From NCBI GenBank assembly GCA_013076295.1, contig RQOL01000923.1, positions 1 through 64,000 on the forward strand: a stretch of DNA of 64,000 bases, written 5' to 3'. Below are positions 21,769-31,479 of the stretch, in pieces (the first letter of the stretch is position 1; every line of letters begins with the position of its first letter). Below the pieces are notes generated by a model, which made no database searches, was not told where the DNA came from, and saw nothing but the letters and a program-made list of their open reading frames with translations. The stretch is from Sanderia malayensis (lineage: Eukaryota; Cnidaria; Scyphozoa; Semaeostomeae; Pelagiidae). A program made the translations under genes and the position numbers.

Positions 21769-24027
21769 GCGTAATTCGGGGCAAGATGAGACACATAAGG
21801 AAAGAATGTTATTTTTCTCAAGTCAAACACTTTTAACAAAAGTAAAACTGATGCAAAAGAATCAAATATGTGTAACTAGTAAGATTAACACAAATTAGTG
21901 AAGTTTTACATAATGCGTGGAAAAAATTGTGGTTAAGGTTATCTGGTCAAATGTCTCCTCTTGCCCGAGTGTGGGGGCAAGATGAGACAACCTTAAAAAT
22001 ACTTTGTTTAGTCAATAGAAATGATTCAATTTCTTTCAGGCATGATAAATTGTTTTATTAACTTGAAAAAACACAAGAATATTTTAAAATTTAAGACAAC
22101 ACCAATTCTTATTGGAACACACTATGTTTGCAACAGAAAAAAAGTTTTTGAAAAATGTTAAATTCAGTCAGTCAAGTTTTAAAAACACTATGCATTTTAA
22201 CTAGGCAATGCAAAAGTCACACTTGAAGTTATTGAATTTAATGAGCAACAGTTTTCATGGTACCAAACAGAACATTTAGTACACTGGATCCAGTCTTCGC
22301 CAGGAAGAGACTCCAGCCAGCCACCATCGCAAACTAAACACTTGTAGTCAGAGCTTGCTTTCTTTTTCTGCTTTCCTTTTTCTTGTTTTTCTGCACCCTT
22401 CTTCAATGCATTTAGTTTCCTTTTATCACCCTTAACTTGCTTCTGTTTGCTTTTCTTTTCTGCTTCTTGCAGACTCCTTTTGTAGGGAGAGCGTGTTATT
22501 ATTTGGGACTCCTCACTCCGCTTTTTTCCCTGCTTTGCCACAATTTTAGGAACCGGCAAAATCTTTTCGAATGAGAACTCAAGCTCAGGATCATATGTAC
22601 TTTCAGCTGATGTTATTACAAATGAATCTAGTGATTCATTGGATGGGCCAGGAGTTGGTTCCATTGTTGTAACTTGGTGTTCATTCTGGGTATCTTCTAT
22701 TGGTTGATCAGATGGAACAGAAGTGGGCTCCATTGTGGCAGCTCGATCTTCCGTAGAAGCAGCTTCTCTTGGGTCCTGCAGGTATTCTGCATCAGGAACG
22801 ATGCCAGAGTTGAATGGGTGAATACCTGTTGTCTTGAACCCTGATACTGCATTTTCAACTGTTGCAGATTTGAGATAGGCCTCACTGAAGAGTTCCCCCA
22901 GCTTATCGACTGTAATTCTTCTGGCAGGGTGTTTACGCAGCCATGAGTTGCAAGCAACATTGAATCCAGACTTCAAACCCTTCAAAAAGCTTCGGTCCAA
23001 AGGCTGAAGCTTGTGTGAGGTATGTGGCGGCAATGAGAGTAAAGAAAGACCATTTTCTTTAGCATAATCAATAAGCTCGATGTTTTTGGTGTGCGATTTG
23101 TGGCCATTCAAAATCAACAACACTTTTGAATCTTTGCTGCATTTTGTATGCTTTAAAAAATGCTTTACGAACTTAAAGAAAAGATCTGTGTCAACCCAGC
23201 CACTGTCGGAAACACCACCAATTGTCCCAGGTGGGGCACGCTCAATCAACTCAGGATTCATGCGCTTCCTCTTGAATATCATGAGTGGAGGTACAAAACT
23301 ACCAGTGGCACTCATTGCACAAATAATTGTTGTGGTTTGCCCTCTCTCACCACTGATAACAGATGCCACAACCCGCTTTCCTTTCGGTGCTATTACCTTC
23401 ACAGGCTTGTGCACACACGTTATTCCTGTTTCATCGCAGTTAAATATCTGATGTGGCTCAAAGTTGTGTGTCTCTAATAACTCTTCCAAATTTTTGAAAT
23501 AGTTCTGAACGGAAATTTTATTCAGACCAAACACTCGATTTAGCGCAATTGCCTCTGGTTTCCTCAAAGAGAGTGTTTTCTGCCTTTTCAGAAATCCATC
23601 AACAAAGTCTCTTCCAGCCATTTTCTTTTCTTTGTTGAAAGGGTGGTCCAGTTTGTTCTGTTCTGCAAACTCAAAGACAAGTCTCCGAATTTCATTTATG
23701 GAAAGACCATAAAAGGATGAATCCATTTGTTATGAAGGGAAGCAACACCTTTGACAAACGATGTTAAAATTATGCCAGAATTATGCTAGATTTCAGATTA
23801 TGCTAGATTTTATGCTAAATGACGATTTTCGGTCAAAATTATGCTAAAAGCATAATATTATGCTAGGTCTGGTCACACTGTCAAAAACACAAAATCAGCA
23901 AGGGGAAATGAGAAAACACGTGTTTTAATATGATTTAGAGGCCGAGGTATCCTAAAAGAGGCTGGAGAATAGGTTTATGGGAAAGTGTCTCATCTTGCCC
24001 GACGTCGCATCTCGCCCCGAATTACGC
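21769..24027 (-). mobile_element. Tigger/pogo-like DNA transposon
   Basis: 2259 bp with TIR GCGTAATTCGGGGC...GCCCCGAATTACGC and TA target duplications at 21767-21768 and 24028-24029. The unoccupied site is preserved in copy B (TA at 52141-52142). It inserted into the 3' flank of the form II Crypton-like element. It encodes one transposase on the minus strand. Confidence 0.92.
22197..23726 (-). CDS. pogo/Tigger transposase with C-terminal PHD-like finger
   Basis: 509 codons. Residues ~1-70 form a CENP-B-type helix-turn-helix (KKMAGRDFVDGFLKR). The DDE_1 core follows, with DETGI (Asp98), LILNGHKSH and LQPLDRSF (Asp244). The second catalytic Asp is Asn207 (normally LLDGHxSH), a single G-to-A-type codon change that should abolish cleavage. 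Residues ~310-465 are a low-complexity, then Lys-rich, linker, and ~465-495 a PHD-like zinc finger (CLVCDGG...CTKCSVWYHENC). The usual N-terminal Psq-type helix-turn-helix is missing: only 300 bp remain to the TIR, and these hold ATTATGCTAG repeats. An otherwise intact reading frame with a dead active site suggests recent loss, or selection for DNA binding. Confidence 0.9.
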   Translation of the reverse strand: MDSSFYGLSINEIRRLVFEFAEQNKLDHPFNKEKKMAGRDFVDGFLKRQKTLSLRKPEAIALNRVFGLNKISVQNYFKNLEELLETHNFEPHQIFNCDETGITCVHKPVKVIAPKGKRVVASVISGERGQTTTIICAMSATGSFVPPLMIFKRKRMNPELIERAPPGTIGGVSDSGWVDTDLFFKFVKHFLKHTKCSKDSKVLLILNGHKSHTKNIELIDYAKENGLSLLSLPPHTSHKLQPLDRSFLKGLKSGFNVACNSWLRKHPARRITVDKLGELFSEAYLKSATVENAVSGFKTTGIHPFNSGIVPDAEYLQDPREAASTEDRAATMEPTSVPSDQPIEDTQNEHQVTTMEPTPGPSNESLDSFVITSAESTYDPELEFSFEKILPVPKIVAKQGKKRSEESQIITRSPYKRSLQEAEKKSKQKQVKGDKRKLNALKKGAEKQEKGKQKKKASSDYKCLVCDGGWLESLPGEDWIQCTKCSVWYHENCCSLNSITSSVTFALPS

Positions 24028-24282
24028 TACAGGAAATATTTGCAGACTTCTATAAACATCGACGTTATCACTAATATTAGAATGTTACACACTTGGAGCA
24101 AAAAGCGAACGGAACAATTGGCCATTAACTATAGGTAATGCGAATTGAGCTATACAATTAAAACAATTGTATCTTATTTCAGTTACGAATAACCTGAAAA
24201 CAACACTAAAGGATTTAATTGGGCAATCGCCTTCCTTATCAAACCAAGTAATCATAAACAATTAAAAAATTTGCAAGAGTTT

Positions 24283-25153
24283 CTATTTATCTACCTGATT
24301 ATGAATTACCCTGCGACTTGTTCGCAAACCATAAACTTGCGTTGTTTCGTTGAAGACAATGTCGATAGGATGTATTAGGCTATCCCAACTCTCCACCCAA
24401 GTGTCTTCACCAACAGTCATGACAAAGCAATTTTTGTCCAGGTTCTTTAAATGGGCGAGTGTCGCTGTATTCAGTTCTCTATCCAGGAAGATCACCTTAC
24501 CGATGATTATATCTGGATGGGTGTATGTGCTGGATTCCGTCACCATCGCTACAATTGGATATAGAAATGGTAACTTCTGCTATGCAATCAGTACTTGGCT
24601 GCACCACTGTGTCTGCTTCGTTAACGTCTGTATTTACGACATCATAGTTGTTTTCCGTCACTGCTCCTCCAGCATATACAACATCTTCTTCTTGTAGGCA
24701 CTCTGTACTTGGCTGTGCTCTCGTTGGTGATTCGTGAAATTCGGAATTTACCACGTCATGGATGTTTTCTGTTACTGCTACTCCAGCACTCGTAAGCTCC
24801 CATTCTGCTGAAAAAGCCATGCTTTGCTCCATTGCTGTTGCTGCTTCTTTATCATCTGAATCACTCACAATCTCTTGTTGTGCTGTTGACTGACGATACT
24901 TTATTAGGAATTCATTAGCACTTTTGGTATCAATTACGTAGCAGCCACCACGTTGAATCCCAGTTCTCGTTTTGACAATTTCCTTTACATCGTTAATTGC
25001 CAAACTGGGTTTAACTTGCAAACGTTTCAGGCGGGTTTTAAATGTTTCTTTGTTGACATTTGGGAAAAACGTTAGTCGGAATACCTCAACTGCAACAACA
25101 TCGTAATTTTCCATGAAGAGTGAAATATTTTTCAGTAAATGATCAGCCATACC
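24283..25153 (-). pseudogene. Crypton-like element, form II (A)
   Basis: Starts after the same acceptor context as form I (CAG/GGTATGG) but continues into a different sequence, MADHLLKNIS..., with FRLTFFPNVNKETFKTRLKRL and an acidic Ser/Thr-rich region. It joins, at ACCATTTCTATATC, the C-terminal tail shared with form I but one base out of frame. The recombinase core is absent. Best read as a deletion derivative retaining the N-terminal region. Copy B equivalent is at 52460-53261. Confidence 0.5.
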
Positions 25154-25405
25154 CTGTTACAAAATATAAACGCATTTGAGAACACCAATATCTTTAGATG
25201 TGTATTTTAAATAAACGTAGCATCACATATCCCGCGTATACAAGAACAAGTAAATGAGCATATGGGCGTTTTCTAAAAATAGGCGTTGTCCCGAGATTTT
25301 TTTCATACTTGCTAACAGCTTCCCTCTTACCCTCTAACAAGTTTTCGAGCCCATTTGTAAAATGATGTGCTATAAAAAAAGTTATATAACCCTAGCAAAG
25401 TATTT

Positions 25406-25429
25406 AAACCCTAACCCTAACCCTAACCC
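25406..25429. repeat. interstitial telomeric repeat (A)
   Basis: Three CCCTAA units plus a partial one, directly after the TATTTAAACCC end common to all four Crypton-like copies. Homology between duplication copies stops here. Confidence 0.85.
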
Positions 25430-25600
25430 AGATTGAACCTATTTCAAAATGTTTGAACTTAGTTCAAAATGGTTGAACTTAGTTCGAAATTGTTGAACTT
25501 AGTTCAAAATGGTTGAACCTAGTGCAACATGATTGAACCCAGTTCAAAATCGTTGAACCTAGTTCAATATGGTTGAACCTAGTTCAACATGTCTTTATGT
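25430..25600. repeat. GTTGAACYTAGTTCAA minisatellite
   Basis: About seven units of 20-22 bp, each a short palindrome (TTGAAC...GTTCAA). Related units occur at 16965, 58450-58500 and 58770-58850. Confidence 0.8.
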
Positions 25601-26207
25601 GAATTTTAATCCTTTCCGCGATCTCGGCGACCCTCAACTATCATATGGAAACAATGCTTCAAAATAACAGAGAATGTTGACGGTTGCAAACATGTAGAAA
25701 CGAAAGACCGAGTACATTATAAATGTTCCTTTTTGCTCGACCTGTTCTGAAATTTTTCACAATGGACGTGCATTCAGTAAGAATGGAGAAAAATAAACGC
25801 TAATGCAGTTTCGTGGAGACTACAAAGTCATTTTTATGTGACCAAAAATGAAATCCACGGATATTTGTCAATGGTGGACACGCTTTGTTGTTCGTTTTAC
25901 AGACAGATGGATTTTTGTTGCTGGTATGAAATGATGTTATATATTATTAGTACTCATTTTATGCCGTGCAGAAAACCCCCTGGTTGATGTTTTTAGGGAA
26001 GCAAGGACTTGAAATAAGAAACTTTTAGGGCCTGAATTCAAAATGTGGTATCTTACATCCGCGAACCTACAGTCTATATACTCCAGGTCCACCATATAGA
26101 AAGAAATTTGAAGTTAGGTTTGGTAAAGCTATTAGAATGACCCCATCTTCAAACGCTTAAGAATACGGAACTTTGACAAACTTTACAAACTTGAAGGAGC
26201 AAAGTTC
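25601..26207. other. non-coding before LINE remnant
   Basis: No domain found. Probably decayed LINE 3' region near its end. Confidence 0.3.
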
Positions 26208-26471
26208 ATGTTTCAAATTAACAAAGAGGCCAAATACACTACTCTAGGCCATGGATTTCTAAAACCAAAAACTCTCCATAGTTACAATACAAGGCAATCA
26301 TTAAACCTTGGCTCTTCCCTACAAGCAATATCAAACAACTTTAAAAGACATTTTCTTACATTTGATGGTATTAAACTTTGGAACTCTTTGCCACTAAAAT
26401 TGAAAAAAGCCAACAACAAAATATCTTTCAGAAATAAAATGAAACATTACCTTTTAGAAACCCTGACCTGA
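26208..26471 (+). pseudogene. non-LTR retrotransposon (CR1/L2-like) ORF2 C-terminus
   Basis: LHSYNTRQSLNL, then KRHFLTFDGIKLWNSLP and FRNKMKHYLL match the conserved end of CR1/L2/Jockey-type reverse-transcriptase proteins. The reverse transcriptase itself is not present, as in a 5'-truncated copy. Confidence 0.65.
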
Positions 26472-27084
26472 TTGAAGTTGATGAAACTAATTGCACATGC
26501 TATAAACCTAATCTTCCCACTTTGGTTTTTTTTGTAGTTTTCTTTATTCATTTTCATTCTCTTATTCATTTTCTTTTTATTCTTTTACTTCAGTGTTATT
26601 AGCATTCTGTTATCTTATTGTTACTATTATTCAAAATGAAACAAAATAAATTGTAAACGTTAATGCACGTCAATTGGGCACATGGCTTTGATAGCTCGAT
26701 CCTGACTTTTTTCATGTGTCCATCAGCTTACTTGGTATCATTATATGGTTGCTCGTTTTTAATGTTCTTTTTTTAATTTTCGATCAGTACATGAACTTGA
26801 ACAACTATCTTAAATGACGTACCTTGTAATTAATGAATTTGCTGAGAAACATTTATGATGAAGCACAAAGTTTTTTCAAAATATTTATTCAAAAATATTT
26901 CATATAACAGATTTCTTTGCACATAGAAATTCCTGAAGGACCAGTGTAAACTGGGCAAGCTAAAACTATAACTTTATTTACATACCTTATCGTTAATCTT
27001 TGAATCTTTGCTTTTGTACAGTAGAGCCAAAAACCAATGCAACAAACACTGACAGTTTTTCTGCTCGGACAATACACACGTACT
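26472..27084. other. AT-rich non-coding
   Basis: Likely LINE 3' UTR and flank; no gene. Confidence 0.35.
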
Positions 27085-28330
27085 GATTGAACAATTGAAT
27101 GTGCTTACATTTTGGTGACATATGTATATACTGTAAAAGCTCTAAAATTAGCATTATTCGTAACGTAACTGAACGTCAGTAACAGGAAATGTAAAAGGGT
27201 AGGGTTTTCTTTTCATTGTTATAAACTTTGAGATGGTGGTGGGAATACATGATTCATGTGATGATTATTCTTTTTTCAGTATTCCTTGCATGCTGGGGAA
27301 ACCCGACGGCATGCAGGGAATCTTTTTCCGAAACACAAAACAATGACTTTTATATTTTGAAGTTGACATAGTAAATTGATTGTCGTAAGAGTGTAATTTC
27401 CAGACTGTCATACCTTTGGCAAGGTTCCTATTACCCTTGAACATTTTCAAAATACAGTGAAGGCATATTTGGGAAATATTTTGAAGTTGACATAGTAAGT
27501 TGATTGTCACTTGCTTTCTAGAATTGTTCAAGATACATCAGCAATTATTTATAATGACAAGTGAAGCTCCCACAGAGCCTGGTGTGCCAGAATGAACAAC
27601 TCAGTACTGCATGCGAGCGATCAGCAGCTTTATTACAGGTAAGAGTGTAATTTCCAGACTGTCATACCTTTGGCAAGGTTCCTATTACCCTTGAACATTT
27701 TCAAAATACAGTGAAGGCTTATTTGGGAAGTATTTTGAAGTTTACATAGTAAACTGATTGTCACTTGCTTTCTAGAATTGTTCAAGATACATCAGCATTT
27801 ATTTATAATGACAAGTGAAGTTTTCATAGAGCCTGGTGTGGCAGAATAAACAACTCAGTACTGCATGCGAGCAGTCAGCAGCATTATTGCAGGTAAGAGT
27901 GTAATTTCCAGACTGTCATACTTTTGGCAAGGTTCCTATTACCCTTGATCATTATCAAAATACAGTGACGGCATATTTTGGAAATATTCTGAAGTTGACA
28001 TAGTAACGTCCCTTGCTTTCTAGAATTGTTCAAGATACATCAGCAATTCCTATAAAGGCCCCAAGAGGCACAGCAGATTATGATCATCAGTTGTTATGTG
28101 CAGAAAGCTAATTGATTGATGTCTATGTCTAACACACAAACACAAGAGAACCATAAAACAATGTATGATTTAAATGTTTCATTCTCAAGAAAAAACATTT
28201 TCATTACATGTAAATTATTTAACAATGAATTTGATAACTGCTTAAGTTGTGTTTTAGTGTGAAGCATTAAACATTCATTTGTTTTTTTTCCAGATCCTAA
28301 CAAAATTTTTAAAATCAATCAAGCAGAAGC
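27085..28330 (+). repeat. third partial copy (C) of the array region
   Basis: 27085-27350 matches 17085-17330; 27380-28045 carries about three exon-like units with donors near 27385, 27637 and 27890; 28046-28330 matches the region right of the array, ending at AAGCAGAAGCCATGATCATG. The TGAA hairpin, the MITE and the first exon are absent, so it is an internally deleted copy. Confidence 0.8.
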
Positions 28331-28611
28331 CATGATCATGATTATATTTTGGATAATTATAGCATGTCATACAAATATGATTATTATTGTTGTCAAGGAA
28401 TATTATAACTATGTTATAATTTTAACAATTGTAATTATAAACTTTTACCATGATTATATAACAGTCTCTTCACTTAAAATAAAAACATTGACTTCATTGC
28501 AGAGTCCATATATCTGACTACACCAGCCATCCTTGCACAGGGCCAAGACCCGGTTGGACTTAGGGCCGGGTCACACATAGCACACTTGTACTGCATACTG
28601 CTGCTGAAAGT

Positions 28612-28690
28612 GCCTACCTGTATGGTACTTGTATGGTACTTGACCAGCCATACAAACCCGACCGTTTATGCACTTTTCTACATTCAGGTT
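28612..28690 (-). pseudogene. Cys-rich exon remnant (C)
   Basis: Minus strand GRVCMAGQVPY, matching 42111-42240, with one Cys changed to Gly. Confidence 0.35.
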
Positions 28691-29025
28691 AGTATTCTAG
28701 AAAAAAAGCAATGCGGAGTGGTTATAATCTTTAAGACGGAATCGATATTGAAGAAAGAGACATGAGTTCATCTGATAATAACGAGAGAGAGAGTCTTTAA
28801 AGAGCACAGTTGAGAGTCTTTGCAATAATCAACTTGTCATTTGAGAGTTTGTTGATTAAAGGAGTATTTTCATGGGTTAATCTGCAAAAGATCTATGACT
28901 GAAAATGGCAAGCCTTTTACAAATTCTAGAGAAAATTATATCGTTTCAGACCTGCAATAAGAAAAAATTGTATTCTCATCAACAACTTGAACTGCTTTTG
29001 AAATTCACTGTAAACTGAATCTTCT

Positions 29026-29757
29026 TCACCTGCTTGTTGATTTTCTAGCCCTAGGACATAGGTTACAAAAGCGGTCGTAATCTGCCAATGTTCCTTGAGC
29101 AAAAGACATGTGTCCTGTATCCGTACCGACTCCAGTAGATATTAGTGTCCAGCCTAATCTGGTATGTTCACCCAACGGCTCTCCGGATTTACCAACTTTC
29201 GCTTTTGTATCTGTCTTGATCTTTGCATACTCTGATGCTCCCAAGATTAAGTGAACAGGAAGCTCTGGTTTTCGATCAACATCATCCATCGTTAATCCCT
29301 GCAAGTGAGGGTATTTCTTCAAAACATCTTGATACCTGGGATTCTTTACAGAAAGCAAAACCCCTCTATCAACATTGCTTGCATCAATTTCTAGCATGAA
29401 GTCCCCTCTGAGGTTGTTTACTTGCACATTGTATATCTCAATCTGCTTGTTCACTGTGCTTAACATCATGTCTATTTGTCTGCTTTGCTTCATCACCGGT
29501 CTTTTTCCAATAACATTCACCAGTTTGTTTGAAATGTACGAGCTGCCAGCTCCTGTGTCTAACAAGGCCCTGCATTTTACGCCATTTACACTGACAATAA
29601 CTGTGGGATATATTACTCCTTGTTCTCCGGTTGCCAATAAAACTTGATCTGGTTTCCTGTCACAAACTGATGTGTGATGTCTTGCACTGCAAACTTGACA
29701 ACCGCTTTTAACTCTGCATTCCCCAGCTCTGTGATTACTGACTGAGCGAAATCCCAT
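29026..29757 (-). pseudogene. BEL/Pao retrotransposon, zinc-knuckle end and protease
   Basis: The minus-strand frame has NHRAGECR...CQVCSARHHTSVC (Gag/Pol-junction zinc motifs), then the aspartic-protease active site ALLDTGAGSSYIS, then LILGASEYAKIKT and LGWTLIS, typical of the BEL/Pao Pol N-terminus. Reverse transcriptase, RNase H and integrase are missing. The 5' neighbour of this segment lies next to it in the opposite orientation (29757-29965), so the fragment is internally inverted and inactive. Confidence 0.75.
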
Positions 29758-29965
29758 GTCCCTAGACGACAAGGGGGCAAGCACAAATATAAGGGAGATT
29801 AGCCAGGGTATGCAAAAGCGTGGAATTTCTTTCAAGCAAAACAAGAATGGAAGAGGAGGCCATGTGTATATTGTGAGGGGGAGGACCACAAAACACTTGA
29901 TTGTAATAAAGTGACAGGCTTAAGCCAAAGGAGAGAGTTTCTCAACCAAAAGAGACTTTCCTTTT
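29757..29965 (+). pseudogene. BEL/Pao Gag zinc-knuckle segment, inverted relative to protease
   Basis: The plus-strand frame RRPCVYCEGEDHKTLDC then LSQRREFLNQKRLSF is the BEL/Pao zinc knuckle that normally lies just upstream of the minus-strand segment. Confidence 0.7.
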
Positions 29966-30145
29966 GAGGATATATTCCTACTTGATTTAAGTAGCTTTCC
30001 AACGTTTACCAAAACAGTTCAAAATATAAGAAATTTTGGATATGATGTCACATGACCACACCCTGCCACACTCACCGCTGATTCGTTTGGTAACAACCAG
30101 ATTCGGAAAGAGCATGCAATTTTACATAGGGCTAAAGGTTACGTT

Positions 30146-30225
30146 CTAAGACGTTTGATCTCTGCGGAGGAGTTCACAATCAAATCCTCATTTCGAAACT
30201 CCTCCGCAGAGGTCAAACGTCTTAG
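30146..30225. repeat. 29-bp-arm hairpin
   Basis: Arms 30146-30174 and 30197-30225 (CTAAGACGTTTGA.. and its complement) pair almost perfectly with a 22-base loop. Confidence 0.85.
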
Positions 30226-31479
30226 ACCGGAACTTTGAACCCTCATATCTCCCCCACCCACCCCAAGATCGCTGTTTACCATCGCGTTTCTCAATGACAG
30301 ACACAACGGCTGCACAAAAATCATAGTCTGGTAAATTCCGCACAAAAGTGGTACCTACCTCCACCACAGCCTTGTCTATATGTTTTCTGCAAAGACTTTT
30401 GCATGCACGTTATGACAAATTTTCTTCCTTAAGCTATAAGAAAGAGTTGACATCGCTTCATATAAAAAGCATAATTTTGTTTTCCTTAATTTTAACAACT
30501 ACCTTAATGACGTATAGCTTGTAATTAATCAAGTGGCTAAAAAATGTTTCACTTCATTCATTTCATTTCATTTGATTCGAGTGAGACATTTCAGAGGGCT
30601 TCAAATTTGCTAATACATGCTTATTAGTCTGGTTTATTGCCCTGCATCAAAGCGGGGCCTCATAGTGTACCCCGCAGGAGATATAGAGAATGTGTGTAAA
30701 TTTTTCCACATTTTTCGTCATGTTGTCAGACAGGTAAAACAGGTTTGAAGCGACTTGGCACCGAGTTGTGTTGTTTGCCGTGGTGTTTGCATGCTGTGAA
30801 AGAAGGAGACGCAGCAATTCTGCTTTCTGGTTGTTGGAATCAGTAGTTGAAAAAGTTTATTTTCTTTGACGAAAAAGACAAGGGAACATTTTGCCTCCTG
30901 TGGGCGATTGCAAAGGGTTAGTAAGGCCTAGTGGCCTTCTATTCTACCTAGGCTGGGCTTTGTGAAAAGAAATAGGTCGTTGTATCTCTACTTACAAGTT
31001 TGATTGTCTGGTAGGCTATACATTTGATACAAAATCGATTTTATATATTTTTAAATAAGAGAGCAATAGATGAATTATTTTTCCAGATTTATTTGCATTC
31101 AATGGCAGTGAAGTGATCAGTTGCCATTTCGATGCTTCGGTTTTATTGCACTGCACTATTTATAAACTGAGCCTGTTGGTGCATTACATTTGTGCAATTT
31201 CATTATTTTGTAGATTTTTGCTACTGCTAGTTTTAGCATTGACTCTTCAGACATAAAGAACAGTTCCAATACTTTTATTTACCACGCAGAGGTCAAAGTG
31301 GCAAATTACCTTCTTCTTTGTGGTTGTTTTAACGATTCTGTCGTCACATGAAATGCAGCGGAAATGTCTCGAGCAACAAAGGAAATTCAGAGGCGCTGAC
31401 ATCTGGTTTCAAACTTCTGTCGCTTTTCTGGCTGATTTTGCAACGAGTGTGATGAGAAACACAACCATCTTTTGTGAAT
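30226..31479. other. putative upstream region of the 31480 gene
   Basis: No repeats recognised and no coding domain. May contain the promoter or 5' UTR of the following gene, but no core element is distinct. Confidence 0.3.

Larger units (their letters stand above)
317..25429 (+). repeat. segmental duplication, copy A
   Basis: Long collinear similarity with 34920-53532, broken by copy-specific insertions. Anchors seen in both: the SNase ORF (580 and 35183), the TTTCGGAC repeats (1592 and 36199), the transposase remnants (4102 and 38725), the recombinase (15302 and 46820), the exon-like array (18856 and 50227), and the CCCTAA repeats that close both copies (25406 and 53511). Copy A is longer mainly because of the Kolobok, pogo, MITE and Gag-like insertions and a longer array. 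Confidence 0.9.

Noticed and set aside
25406..25429. Chromosome end
   Set aside because: Only three CCCTAA units with long sequence on both sides: interstitial, not a telomere.
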